64,000 nt of DNA from Macrotrachela quadricornifera (GCA_022393335.1 JAJEKB010001448.1:557770-621769); one strand, 5' to 3'. Positions 1 to 12,150 are shown, counted from the first letter of the stretch. Notes: generated by a model from the letters alone, not told the origin. Numbers and translations are program-made.

Positions 1-3000
1 TTTTTTAACTACAATTTTCTTCTTTGTACTTGTTCATATTGTCTCGTTGTTGTGTATGTATTTATTATAAATGAAATATATTTTATTATTAATAGATAAT
101 TTGATCTAAAATGATATAATAATTAATAATCGTAACAAATAACTTTTTTTTGAATGAATATTTCTTTTTCTTTTTCTAAAGTTAAACTTCAATCATTACA
201 AGCCCAAGAACTATTAGACATATATTTTGTACTATTATCAAAGATAGATTTGTTTTTATTTAAATGAGCAAATTTTTATATATAAGAAGTAAGTTATGTA
301 TGGATTGAATGATTTCTTACTGTTGCTTCACATAAATTTATAACGACAAAAAATCAATATATGATTTATTCGCAATAAAATTCATGATAATATACATTTT
401 GAATTTGATATCGAATTTTATGTTTAAAAATCAAAAAAAAAACAATTTTAATGATTTGAAATATATTGATGAAAAATAACTAACGTTCTATTTATTATAA
501 GTGGGCTTCTCTGAATTCATTAAAAATTGTTTTAAAATAAAGGATGTCTATAACTTTTTTCTTAAATACTTATTTCGTCACTAGAAAATATGAAAGATTA
601 ACGAATGATTAAATGCAATAGATATTCATGTATATTATGCTATATTCTTCTTTTCTCATATGAGAGAATCATCTTATAACGGAACTCTCTTCTTTTTTTT
701 GTTTTGTTTTTATTTTTTACTTATAATAAGGACATAGCTTATTCAACATTACTTATTAGTACGCCCCTATTCAGTGATTATGAGAAGAAATTTTTCGGAC
801 TCCAACTCCAAAAATTTTTGAAACGGTTTTTTTTAAGTTTATCGATATCTGACTTATACTAATGTTTGATTTTCTGAAGGAATAAAAAAGTAAGCGACTC
901 GATAAGAAATAGTTTATAATTTTCATTATCATAGGATTTGTTTCTACACGTTTTTCAGAAACAACAAAAACATTACCAGTAAAAAGATTTTAACAAAAGA
1001 GAACTTAAAAAATTAATTAAAGATGGAGGCTTAGCAGTAAAATTCGTTGAAAATAAAACATCAAAATTCGATGCATGATGGAATTTTTGGGTTACATGAA
1101 TATCGGTCTCTTGAATTTTGTTCATCATACTTTTATAAATGATGGTGCACACCAGTTTCTACCTTGTAATTAGTAATCGCCGATGGCACACTTTTGGAAT
1201 TTGAAATCTAACTCTGACTCGAAAAAAGTATTTTCGACATCGATTCCAACTCCAACTCCACTGGAGCCGAAGATAGATGCAATTGACTATAAATAAAATG
1301 TATGGATGAAACATGAATAATTAGGGGACCAAAGTTTTTGTTTTTGAGGAGACAATTGCTAACAAGCATTTTTAGAAAGATTTAATTGGCATAGAGATAG
1401 AACAGGTCAAATTATAGGAGATTCGAGTGACTAGTGCAACGATCAAATCGATCTATATTCCAGATGGCTGTTCTCAAACTATACTAATGCGGTTCATTTC
1501 TGATAACTTTATCATATAATCATTGGTCGAATGAATAATAGTCTTAATTGAATGCGAATTTCAAATTTTGGATAGTCACAGTTAATAGCTTAAAGCAGAT
1601 AGTACTAACACTTAAAATACAAAGAACATTATAAAAAAAGGTTAGAGTGATGCTCGATCAATTGTCAATAAAGCATCAGTCCATTGTAACATTCACTGAT
1701 CTAAAATCCAAATCGAGACCTTCAATGACTCGGCTATCGATATCGATATCGATCTCATTTCTGCATTGAATAACAATATGCTATATTTGAGGTTAAATAC
1801 AATTATTAATAAAAAGAACTTGCTTCTATTTATTTATTCTAAATAACTATTAAACCATTGGTCTTACAATAACTACTTCATTACCATAATCACTATTAAA
1901 TTATAAGTAACTAACTAACATGGAATTGTTTCTTGTTTACCTTTATTTTCTAATTGACTCATTGAATGTAGTTTGCAAAACTTGGGTTTTAAAAGCGATT
2001 ATTCTTAGCTGATTCAATCAAAATCATTGTTCATACATCGCAGTTGAGATTGGTCATTTGGAATATATATACTGGATTATTCCATTCATTTTCCTAACAT
2101 TTGCGTCTTGCTATCAGAAGATGACGAAATTTATATGAGTAAATTCTTCTTGAATCATGTCTTGAAATTGATGTTGATTGTCAAAAATAAAGTAGGCTTT
2201 TATGTGTTACAGTGACAATGACTCAACTGATCGACTTTCACTTCCATTTCTGTGTTTTTTCTTTATTTCTTTGATAAATTAAACTTAACATTATTTTTTT
2301 CGTTAATATTATTCTATACTAAGTCATATTTTACAATTATTATTGTTCTCAAGGACAAAAAGTGTGTACACAATAGATGTAGAAATCAAAAGAACTATTA
2401 TTTCTATTTACTTTAATGCAAATTAGTGTGCACTTTTCTTTTTCTTTTTTCATCATTTACTTTTATTTGCTTGTTACCTTGTCTTGTATATTTACATAAT
2501 TTTGTACATTCACATATAGAATATTTTCATTTCAAAGATCATTGTATAGCCAAGAATATGTTGTCTACAAAGTTGCGACCGAACGAATCATTCGAAGCGA
2601 ACTAATTAAAATGATGACACCAACTGATTTTCTTGAGATTTGGTCAAAAAACTAATTTCTCAATAGAAATTCGGGTTAGACATCAGCATTAACATTGATT
2701 GATGCTATAACTATAATGTTAAATCAGTACCCCTATTTTCTAATCTTCTATATATACTATTTTTCTTAAGAAATGTTACCTACAAGTAGCAGTTCTTTTA
2801 TCCAAGTAATTGTATTGTTTTTGTTTATCTTAACCCGCCAGATTCCAGTGGGTTTTATCAGGCTATAACATTTATTCAACCAGATCCATTCGAGTATTCT
2901 CACCGGCTACCACTCTATTTATGTTATTTGTGTGTAAGACAAATATATGAGGAAATGTGACGTACTCATCGACAGATCAAAAAAATTTCAAAGAAAAAGT

Positions 3001-3554
3001 ATCATAAATTCTAATTTTCAGAGATGAAGACACTGAAAATAAATATATTTTCATTTATACTATCGAACCTATAAATGAAATCAAAGGGGTTGCTATTTTA
3101 ATATGTTCAAAACTTGATAATTATAACTTGAGTCGAAGGTTATAAATATTTTAACTTTTTGCCGTTTTTCTCAACTGTTAACTCCCATATTGAATTCGAA
3201 CATCTTAACGATGAATTTATTCTTGCAAACATATAAGAGAGCAGTTAAGCAAGAAATAGAGAATGAAAAAAGAAAATTCATGTAACCATGGGAGAAAATA
3301 AAACATACAAACTTTAATAGTTAAGAGAAGAAAGAATCATGCTTTGATTCAACCAAAAAAAAATACAACAATCAATACGATATAAAAGAAGCAATCCAAA
3401 TTATTGCTTCACGTAACTACAAACAGGTTTAATCAAAATATTTATCACAAGAACACTATTTCTTTTTAATATTACTACTTTCGATAGAATTTCCAAAAGA
3501 AAACTGAACAAGTAAGAGATATAATTTTTATTTCTATATAATATTCTACAACAA
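1..3554. other. Gene-free AT-rich flank
   Basis: No open frame with protein-like composition was found on either strand. The stretch near 770-870 and 1190-1270 repeats phrases such as ccaactcca, and 990-1200 has a broken, vaguely protein-like frame, so it is probably old transposon debris. One copy of a dispersed repeat lies at about 2394-2536 and is listed separately. Confidence 0.6.
2394..2536 (+). repeat. Dispersed repeat A, copy 1
   Basis: About 140 bp here match 7704-7845 in the same orientation, with scattered substitutions. Shared landmarks are ctatttactttaatgcaaa, gcttgttacctt and tgtatatttacataatttt. Neither copy has an open frame or clear terminal repeats. The pair flanks the hAT relic at 5.75-7.23 kb, but the copies are too far from its ends to be its target duplication. 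Confidence 0.7.
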
Positions 3555-3566
3555 ATGTATGTTAAG

Positions 3567-3848
3567 ATGAATAAATTCTTGATATTAATAACATTTGTGA
3601 TGTTCTTATCAACAATAATTTTGCCGATCGATAGTGGTACGTGTATTTGCACATGTGTAAATTCGGTTGCGGGAACTACTACTGTTGCTTGTTCAAGCTG
3701 CGATCTTTCCTATTGTAGAACGACATACTCCTCTGCCTGTGGATCAGCGAACTTGATTAATTCAACTTGCAGTGGTGTTGACTTTCAAAAGCCATTGGCA
3801 ACTGTAATCATCACAAGTTTACTAGTTCATTTTTTTTTATATAACTAA
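3567..3848 (+). CDS. Small Cys-rich secreted protein, probably GPI-anchored
   Basis: A short open frame (93 aa from the second ATG, 97 aa from an ATG at 3555). Starting at MNKFLILITF puts a classic signal peptide (residues 1 to about 23) right at the N-terminus, so I prefer that start. The mature part has about ten cysteines in about 45 residues (CICTC, CSSCDLSYC motifs) followed by a Ser/Thr-rich stretch. The last 18 residues are hydrophobic with no charged tail, the pattern of a GPI-anchor signal. It would act at the cell surface or outside the cell. I recognise no family. A TATATAAT string lies just upstream at about 3536. A second exon cannot be excluded, but none is needed. Confidence 0.55.
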   Translation: MNKFLILITFVMFLSTIILPIDSGTCICTCVNSVAGTTTVACSSCDLSYCRTTYSSACGSANLINSTCSGVDFQKPLATVIITSLLVHFFLYN

Positions 3849-5751
3849 GAAATTTGACAAAATGTGTGCTACCTTTTATTGTCTTGTTTTAATTTACACT
3901 TGGTCCAAATCATTAACTATTATATATAATTGTGTTATATTATTTGACTTTGTATCATTTAGTAACTTCTATTGCAAAAATTTTGAGAAAACATGTTTGT
4001 TTAGTTTCTGGCGATTAAAAAAGTAACTGAAAAAAAATGAAAATTAATTAATTAGAACAAGGTTTTAATGCACTATGGAAATTTACATTCAAAGTTCTTT
4101 TTTTTCTAATTTAAAGTTGATTCATTGATTGCAAATCTTTAATACTGACTAAAACTGACATTTCTATAGCAAAATTTCATGCAGATTATTTTGTATTTTT
4201 ATTAAAACTACCTTAATTAAAATAATAGAAAATTGTTTTCAATACTAGTTTGTAGAGCGAATATTTGCCCTACAAAGTTCTCAGTTTTCTTTTCTCTCTA
4301 TATACCATTGGAAAACATCAAGGTCTGTATCATTTTAAGTATAGAAAATGGTCACTAAAAAATAATATTTAAAAAAATGTTTTCTGCTTGAAAACTACAT
4401 GGGCTTTCAGAATATGCAATTAATTTTAAAAGAATGTAACCTTATAGTGAACATGTATTTACAATACAGACTCTAACTATTTTTTTCCCGGAAGTATATT
4501 TGTTATCTTTATTAAATGTTTTACTGTTAACTAAAACAATCTATTTATGAAAAAAATTTTACGATAAACTCATGTGAAAGTTTCAGCATCTTCGATTGGA
4601 CCTATTCTGAGATACAAAATATCGAAATCTGCTAGTGCATAAGCGATATGAACAGGATACTTTCATCATAATCATACTTTAGAATAGGAACAACAGAGAG
4701 ATTTGAAACCTCTGCGCAAAGTTTCAAGTTGAAATTCGAAAATTAGTTTTCTTGATGTTTTTGAGAAGGATCGTGGGAGTGTAGTAAAAAATACCCTAAA
4801 AAACGCAATACTTCCGCAGTAATAATATACGAGCCTAAACGTTTTTCGGTTTATTCATAGCTCATTAGGATCTACATGATACACACAGTTTCAACTTAAA
4901 ATCGATGAATCAATCTGAACGAATTCGTTGTTAGTCGATCCTACAAATGAAATTTCAATCAAACTGAAAGAATTTTTGGAATCTATAATCTTGAAAGATT
5001 ATTCAGAATTGTTTCAAGAAATGAATATGGCTGCGTGGATGAGGCACTAACCTGCAAAGATCTTTGCTAAATTCTAATATTTTCTTGTCAAGATACTGAT
5101 TTGAATGGATATTATCTTCAGTTTCGAAACGCACACTCTTCAAAACGTTTGAATAAGAACCCAAAACAACCCAAACGTTATTGATACGCGTACGAAAAAA
5201 TTCATTAATGCGTTTTCATAATTTTCCTATTGGTTCGTTCTATGAATTCGATAGTTTGGGCCAATTCCTCCTTAGGGATGCTAACTACTATGAGATGCTT
5301 TATTATTTTTTATTTCTTTCTTTTTTGTTTTATTATGAAAAACATAAAGGCCTTTTCGATACTAGGAAACTTAGTGCTGAACTAAGAAATATGACTGATG
5401 TTTCTCCAATGCAACATCTAGTATATTCCTTAATCTAGTATTCACTTTTCTAGTGTAGACAACGCCAAAATAATTACTAAAAAGAGCATCAAAAAGTTTT
5501 TTGACAAACGCATCATTGTTTTCGTTTTGAATTATTTATTAATCTTTTTTTTTGTTAATTAATTTAGTTCTAAAATATTAGAGGAGACGAAATCAAAAAT
5601 TAATCAAGAAAATATTTATTTCTATTTAAAATTGTGCTGTGAAACACTTAATATATATGAAAAATAACAAAGAAAACTCAAACAATACCGATGGGCTTTA
5701 TCTTTTCTACCATTGTCTGATTACCTAACTTCTCCAACAAGGAGTCGTTAG
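3849..5751. other. Intergenic, repeat debris
   Basis: No convincing gene. About 4560-4900 is one copy of dispersed repeat B (see separate entry). A short open frame at 5181-5438 has no recognisable domain, signal peptide or splice context and is not called as a gene. Confidence 0.5.
4560..4905 (+). repeat. Dispersed repeat B, copy 1
   Basis: About 340 bp collinear with 11820-12150. Matching landmarks in order are agaataggaacaac / aagataggaacaac, gcgcaaagtttcaagt / gtgcaaagtttcaagt, and attcatagctcattagg shared exactly. The overall alignment is gappy, so this is an old family. No coding frame is seen. Confidence 0.65.
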
Positions 5752-7231
5752 TAGTGGCGGAGCCCACCCTAGAAATTTTTCGATGCATTTAAAACAAGGT
5801 TGATGCTTTAGTGAAGATGGTATCACGTTACAATTTTTTATTCAAATCAATATCAATACATTATGTTTTGAATTATTTTTGTTCCCTATTGATTCTAATT
5901 TATTAGAAAATCGACGATTTCTTTCCTTACTCTTCTCTCTATTATATATTCTAGTCAGTTGGTCACTAATTGAAAAAAAGAGAAACTTTCATATAACATA
6001 CTAAAATGCAACCCGAGAAATGAAAAACTATCAAATCATTTTTTGCTGCAGATAAGAATAATGTGCGGAATAATAAACAACAACAATTATCTGTATTTGA
6101 TTTAGTATCTTCATTAGACAAATTTTGTTCTGATACTCCTGTTGAAAGATTTGCGATATCTTCTTTAATTGAGGAATCGATAGATATAACATCGATAACA
6201 GAAAATTCTTGGATTAAATCTACACTGTTAAATGTTAGTATAAGTCGTAAGGATCTTTCTAGTTAGTCAGAACTTTCCTTATATCTATCGATATAAAAAA
6301 TCATTCCTTTCAATCGAAGTGTTTTCGGAATGGAAGCTGGTTAGAATATTCCATAAAAAGTGATCGTCTTTATTGCTGTAATTGCCATCATTTTCGTGCA
6401 TATAAAGGAGATGTTAGTGATATTTTCACCACATGTAGGTATAATAATTGAAAACACGTATTGAAAAGTAGACGTAGTTTGCAAAAATACGAAAAATCTC
6501 AAGCATTTATTATTACTACAAAGAATTTCGAGTCGTTTAAAATACGCTAGTAACTGAATTTAAGTGCTATAAATCCGTTAGATGGTAGTAGGAATTTAGT
6601 TGTACGCCATAATCTGGATCGTCGTATCAAAAAACTTTTTTCAACTTTGCTATTATTAGCCAGACAAATGATTGTTCTTCGAGGCCATTAAGACACTGAA
6701 AAGTAAACATGCTTTTTTTATTAAGGAACGAACAAAGATTAGAATTAATTGAAATAAATATTATATTTTACCATTCTAATGGCCAAAGCTGCAATCACAA
6801 TGCCAGTATTACAAGTAATATGAAAGAGAAGTTTTTCAGAAATATAATTAATAAAAATCTATGCATGCTATTCCATACTTGACGCTCATTTATGTGATTT
6901 AACGAGTTGATCAATAGAACGTTCATCTGAAATTAAGTTTGATCAAGTTGTAGATATTTTTGAAAATAATTTCAAAAACAGTAGAATCATTGTACTATAA
7001 TGACAACTTTCAGCTACTTTTATAATATATTCTTGCTAAGAATTTATTTTTCACATAAGACATTTAATAAATACGTCATACTATATATTGCTTCGCAACT
7101 CATATATACACAATAGTTACAGATATAACATATGTCATTTTCCTGAATAAATCTATATTTATTATGTTTCAAATGTTTTTAAAATGGATGGACTGAGCTC
7201 ATTGGAGAGGAAAATCCTGTCAGCGCCACTA
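5752..7231 (+). mobile_element. Decayed hAT-type DNA transposon (ZMYM1-like transposase relic)
   Basis: The ends are short inverted repeats starting TAGTGGCG, the terminal style common in hAT elements. The internal frame is broken by stops and frameshifts. It still reads in pieces as a TTF-zinc-finger hAT transposase: around 6330-6430 SDRLYCCNCHHF, around 6510-6530 AFIITTKNFESFK, and around 6620-6690 LDRRIKKLFSTLLLLARQ followed by MIVLRGH. These match the order seen in ZMYM1-like hAT proteins. Most of the catalytic part is gone. The flanking 8-mers do not match, so the target duplication has decayed or the ends are slightly misplaced. The start of the relic (6063-6266) is the longest surviving open piece. 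Confidence 0.7.
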
Positions 7232-7703
7232 ATTGACATACCATCAAAACATAATTGTTTGGTCTTTATTAACATTTTTCAATTAAAAACTGTAATCTTC
7301 AATAACTAACATTAATCGTCGTTTATTCGATGTTGTTGTACTAATGCCAGGTTTTGTTGATTTAGTCGTTGATGATGAATATTTAAGTGATGGTGAGGAT
7401 AATGTATCATCATCCATCATCATTACATTTTCGAACGAAATTTTAAAAAATATTTCGTTTTATTTAATTATCTTGTCTATAAGTATTAAGTAGATAACCA
7501 ATCCCGGTTCTACAGCTTATTTTTCTCTAAATTGGTGTATACTGTACAGAGAAAAATTCTTCAAATAAGAATCACATATATACTAAAATATACCTAGGCT
7601 ATAGTGCCATCTGTATTCAAAACATATTCACATAATTAATAAATTAGTTCAACGAATATTTCTTTACATGAAGAATATTTCGTCTCAGGGACATTTTTCT
7701 GAG

Positions 7704-7845
7704 GCTATTATTTCTATTTACTTTAATGCAAATCAGTGTGCTCTTTTCTTATTCTTTTTTATTATTTAGTTTTGTTTGCTTGTTACCTTGCCTTGTATAT
7801 TTACATAATTTTGCACCTTCACTTATAGAATATTTTCATTTCAAA
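7704..7845 (+). repeat. Dispersed repeat A, copy 2
   Basis: Direct repeat of 2394-2536 with substitutions spread along its length. It begins at the same ctattatttctatttact phrase and ends at atattttcatttcaaa. Confidence 0.7.
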
Positions 7846-8089
7846 TTTAGTTATTTTTCATAAATTATTAATTCATATTTCTTTAACGTCAGAATAAACA
7901 CTCACAACACAATAAAAAAAGAAGTGTATTTTATTTCATAAAAAATACACAGAGTAAGTGGCATGCATTTTCAAAGTTCCATGATTTGCTTCATTCATTT
8001 TTAATTTCATTTTGAAAACATATATCGCAATGAAAATTGATATTCAAATCTTTTTCCTATTATGGCTCTTTATTTCTTTTGATAATGAA

Positions 8090-8760
8090 GTTTTTTAGAA
8101 CTAAATTTTCTATGGTATAAGCATGTTAAGTTACTCCAGATAGTCTGGAAATTTTAATCGTATAGTCTTTTATTGAGAGCAGTTATCATCAAAAAAAGTA
8201 ATAGGAACGTGGCCAAAAAGAAAAATATCAACTTTCATTGTTAGTGCTTGAGCTTACGAGAACTGTGAATTGGAGCAGTATTTTTTAAAACTAAATTATA
8301 CAAACTGTAGAGGATTTTCGATAATAGAAAACTTTTATCTACAAGTTTTTCTCAGTGTGCTTAGATTTTCCAAAAATTCCGCTTTATTTTTTTGTTAGAA
8401 ACATGATCGAATAAGAATGTACAAAAGAAAAAATGCTCTTATAACTGAATGAGAAGTTTAAAATCAATTTCAAACGGTACAAAAATCCTTCTTCAAGAAC
8501 TTAAGATAAAAATAAGACAGAAAAATTTTGTTTCAGGACTTAAAAAAATCTCTATAGAGCTCAGTTTTATGAAGAAAATTTTAGAAGTCCAATCTTACTA
8601 GAAATTTTACATAGATGTAGTTCTAATCGTAGTCTATTCAGAGAGTTTTAGATTTTTCCACTTATGATTAGAGAAATATTTACTAATTACTTCTTGATTG
8701 ATTAATTAATTAAATAATTAGCAGCTGTAAAAATTGGAAACGGTACCAATGATAGGGTAT
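8090..8760 (+). repeat. Old copy of the 15.2-kb TA-element family
   Basis: Collinear with 15290-15960 in the same orientation. Shared phrases in order include gttaagttact, cagtattttt, tagattttccaaaaa, atcaatttc and aatccttcttca, ending in a run of attaatta. Internal identity is clearly lower than in repeat A. This copy has none of the TTAGCGACGTGAC motifs of the 15.2-kb copy, and no terminal inverted repeats were seen. Confidence 0.6.
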
Positions 8761-9610
8761 TTTTTTTTATAGCATTACGTTTATCTGTTAAAAGATCCAA
8801 TATTTTTTAGAAGAGATGTAATGCATAAGAACCTCCGTAAAAAATTAACAATGGTTCAATAGTTTGTTTACTAATACTCATTATGTAGCTCGCTAAAATT
8901 TTAAAATAAGGTCTTTTTGTAACACTGTTACATTGATATTGATCGAGTATTATTTTGATGATATCGCTATATGGAGAAATGGAAAAAAGTTTGTTCCTTT
9001 GCCAAAAGAAAGATTATAGTGATAGTTTATAAAATATTTGATAACAGGAGTTCGCAGCTGAACATTAAGGTGTACAAATAGTTTTAAAATAAGGCAGAAA
9101 ACATTTCAACGGACAGCATTGCAAATACTGCTTAGTGTTTACTGTTTTAAAGACTGACATAAATTGTTTTTGGAATAATAAAATATATTTTCTTAAAATT
9201 TCAAGGTTGCTCTAAAAGGTTTCATTGTCTTTTACTTTTTTTTCAAATAGAGGCAGAGAGAGATTGTGGCAAAAAGAAAGAAAATAAAAGATCAGAAACT
9301 TTGTTATTTTTTTCTACTTGTCTGAAGAATGTTTTAATGCCAACAGTCAAATGATATTAAAAGTGTTTTTGTCTCTCGTTTAAAACAAATAGATTTCATT
9401 ATTTATGTTGTTTCGAATAATAGAATGTTCACAGCAAACGAATGAATAAATCAAATCTATGAGAATGTTAATGAATTTCTATCAGTTTTTGATTGGAAGT
9501 CATCTGGTAATTGTTGCTGCGAACTTCAACCAACTGACCGAGTATGAAAGAGTTACTTTTATTTCTACTTTGATAATGTTGTTTTAATATATGGTAGAGT
9601 ACGACCACAT

Positions 9611-10579
9611 TTGTCGAATGAAACTGTTATTTTCGATGTGATATTCCTCAATGATGATGGTTTATCATCAAACGTCGAAATTTTCGCACATGAACTGTTT
9701 CGCATGTATCAGCCGTTTTGTTGGCGTCACTCGTACGGACGTGGTGCCGGTTATCCGTTGAATGCTTGTCCTACTGACAAACCGGACCAAAGTGATCTTC
9801 TGTGCTATCCGAAATGTCGTGATGGTTACATAGGATTCGGACCAGTCTGCTGGCAAGATTGTGGTGAGATGAAAACGGTTGGCATCTTCTGCGTGGATGT
9901 GGATACTCCATCTCATTCATTTTTAAAACATAGTATACTTCTCGAACGATTATTATTGACGTGTTCAAACAATCATAGAAACTATGAATATGCATACACG
10001 CGTATTTTTGTGCGTAAAAGTTACTGGCGGGGTGCCGGTTCACCAATGATTTGTTCGAGCGAGTATGAACAAAATGGTGCCCTATGTTACCCACGATGTG
10101 ACGAAAGATATATTGGAGATGGACCTGTTTGTTGGCAGCAGTGCCCAACGTATCAGTCGGTTTCGTGTGGTGCAGGCTGTGCGATAACGACAAAAAATTG
10201 TGTACTAAATATCTTGAATATGGCTGCAACGGTCATGAAAATTCTTAGTTATCTTCTCTCAGTTTTTTTCGTCGAGAGTAAAATTGCAAGTATAATTGCC
10301 AGTGCCGATAAAAATGATTGGCTAGCAGTAGCTAAATATGTGTCCGAACTAGCCGAACAACTTACTGCAAAAGTACTGCCCCATTTTGTTCAAAAATTTA
10401 TAGATTGGCCGCCGGATATGGTTGAAGGAACAACGAAAAATACAAGCATTCTGTTCACAGTGACTGCTCTTAATAATACTGGCATCTTGAAAACATTTAT
10501 TAAACTTTTTTCTCTCGACAGTATTATTAACGCATTTGATAAAGGTTTATGTACGTTGCCCAATCAACTTCTTCCGTGA
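9611..10579 (+). CDS. Cys-rich repeat protein with YxRGAGxP modules, foreign-looking
   Basis: An uninterrupted 322-aa frame. It holds two diverged copies of a Cys-rich module: residues about 35-83 (SYGRGAGYPLNAC, LLCYPKCRDGYIGFGPVCWQ) and about 135-178 (SYWRGAGSPMIC, ALCYPRCDERYIGDGPVCWQ). A CGAGCA turn and a helical C-terminal half of about 130 residues follow. Similar Y/W-RG-G-P and GPVCW modules are, as I recall, common in proteins of ciliates, oomycetes and algae; that is recall, not a search. The frame is visibly richer in G and C than its surroundings. There is no signal peptide at this start, so a 5' exon may be missing: an AG acceptor at about 9597 precedes an in-frame VRPHLSNE. Function unknown; perhaps an extracellular Cys-stabilised protein. 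Confidence 0.6.
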   Translation: MSNETVIFDVIFLNDDGLSSNVEIFAHELFRMYQPFCWRHSYGRGAGYPLNACPTDKPDQSDLLCYPKCRDGYIGFGPVCWQDCGEMKTVGIFCVDVDTPSHSFLKHSILLERLLLTCSNNHRNYEYAYTRIFVRKSYWRGAGSPMICSSEYEQNGALCYPRCDERYIGDGPVCWQQCPTYQSVSCGAGCAITTKNCVLNILNMAATVMKILSYLLSVFFVESKIASIIASADKNDWLAVAKYVSELAEQLTAKVLPHFVQKFIDWPPDMVEGTTKNTSILFTVTALNNTGILKTFIKLFSLDSIINAFDKGLCTLPNQLLP

Positions 10580-11079
10580 TTGACATTTAATATATCTTGA
10601 CTTGAAACAGTATATCATAACACTAGAAACACAACTTGTACTTGCGCTCTAATTCGAGCAAACTTAGTGATTGCGTAAAAATTAATACAGATCAGAAATG
10701 CTTACAGAATGCAGACAATGAAAGAGCGTATGTTGCTCTTATTCATGTTATGGCAGGCATTTACATATTTCTGATAAATAACATGTGAGATTCCCAGGAT
10801 CTGTTCATTTCATCTTGTGGATTGATATCAAAGGAACTCTTGAAATTGATCAACTAATGATTCGTAATAATTTTAACGAAAAAAATCACATTCGAAAGTC
10901 TTTTTGAGCACTATATAGACGGAGGCATAGGAAAATGAGACTAAGATATGTATGTCGGTTGTAATCTCCTAATCGTATCCTTTCATTTTGTTCTGTACAC
11001 AACAACAATAATCCAACATTCTCGTGATGATCAAAAAGATTAAACTATTTCACTAAAGAACATAAATAATTGTAATGGA

Positions 11080-11119
11080 TTAACCCATTCACCACGATGG
11101 GACTCATCGGTGAGTCCCA
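11080..11119 (+). repeat. Solo piggyBac-like terminus
   Basis: TTAA at 11080-11083 is followed by CCCATTCACCACGATGGG and a perfect hairpin (TGGGACTCA, loop TCGG, TGAGTCCCA, 11098-11119). This is the layout of a piggyBac end: TTAA target, CCC start, subterminal palindrome. The same layout is seen at the left end of the 22.46-kb element. No partner end was found nearby, so it may be a solo remnant. Confidence 0.45.
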
Positions 11120-11819
11120 CATTATTTTTACAAGAAAGTCACTAGTGAAACACCTTTCTCTTTTCTTTTTCTTAGTTAGTCATCATACATTAAATGTCAT
11201 CAATTTTGCCTTAAATACTACTTAATCGTTTATCAGAAAATACGATGCTTCTGATTTCTCGTAGTCGCCAACACACCATCTTCGGATATTGCGAGCAGAT
11301 ACTTCTTTTTCTTCGAGCTTGTAATCAGCGAGTTATGTTTTGCTTGGACAGTTATTTTCTGTCTCACACCCTCATTTCCGCCAATTTTATAGGTAAAAAC
11401 ACAGAGGCAAGAATACTCAGGAAAAAAGCTGAAAATTTTGTTTTGACTCACTATATGATATGAGACAAAGAAAATTTCCAAGAAAACTGTCGCGTGGAAA
11501 TGAGCTAAGATGGTACAAAAATTTCAAGATGTATCAGACTCTATAATTGTTTATTTAAAAATTTATTTTCCTGATGACTATATTTTGAAAAAAAGGGAGG
11601 AAAATTAGCGGCTTTTGGTGCCTGTCAATTAATAATGCAGAGATGTCATAATCAGAGTTCCCGATTGTTTTGAAAAGTGGGAGGGACGGAAAAATCGGCA
11701 GAAAGTCTAAAAGTTTTAGCGGAAGCCGAACAAAAATATGCTGAAGTCATCGACTTTCCGCGAGAGTGCGTTAACAGAAAGCGTTTATGGTGAACGTTTC
11801 AGATCTCTTTGTTTTTGCT

Positions 11820-12150
11820 ATCCAGAAATACAAATTCCAAATCTGGCCGTAAGTATGAGCGAGATAACAGACACGCTTTTACCATAGCCGTATCTTAAGA
11901 TAGGAACAACCAAAAAGCCCGAAATTTTCATCATAAACTATTCTCATCAAGGCCTATTCCTGTGCAAAGTTTCAAGTCGAATTTGAAAATCATTTTTTTT
12001 GCTGATCCTGAGGGGACTACAGTATTCTGTCAAAGAATTTCGTGAAAATGCAGTATCTTATTAGCAATAATCTATGGACACGAACTCTTTTCAGGGTATT
12101 CATAGCTCATTAGGCACTACATGACGCACAGTGTCTCAACTATAAAACAA
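11820..12150 (+). repeat. Dispersed repeat B, copy 2
   Basis: Collinear with 4560-4905, with phrases aagataggaacaac, gtgcaaagtttcaagt and attcatagctcattagg in the same order. No open frame. Confidence 0.65.

Larger units (their letters stand above)
7232..9610. other. Intergenic, two repeat copies
   Basis: No gene is seen. It contains repeat A copy 2 (7704-7845) and an old copy of the TA-element family (about 8090-8760). The remainder is AT-rich with no frame worth calling. Confidence 0.5.

Noticed and set aside
990..1200. Possible BED-finger/hAT N-terminus (KLIKDGGLAVKFVENKTSKF)
   Set aside because: Only one short piece reads; stops follow at once and no second landmark was found.
5181..5438. 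85-aa plus-strand frame (ORF)
   Set aside because: No domain, signal peptide, splice context or paralogue visible; composition like the surrounding repeat debris.
9668..10229. Two minus-strand frames opposite the Cys-rich gene
   Set aside because: Shadows of the plus-strand frame; they contain no family motif, while the plus strand has repeated Cys modules.
11233..11481. Overlapping frames on both strands
   Set aside because: They mirror each other, are short and have no protein signature.
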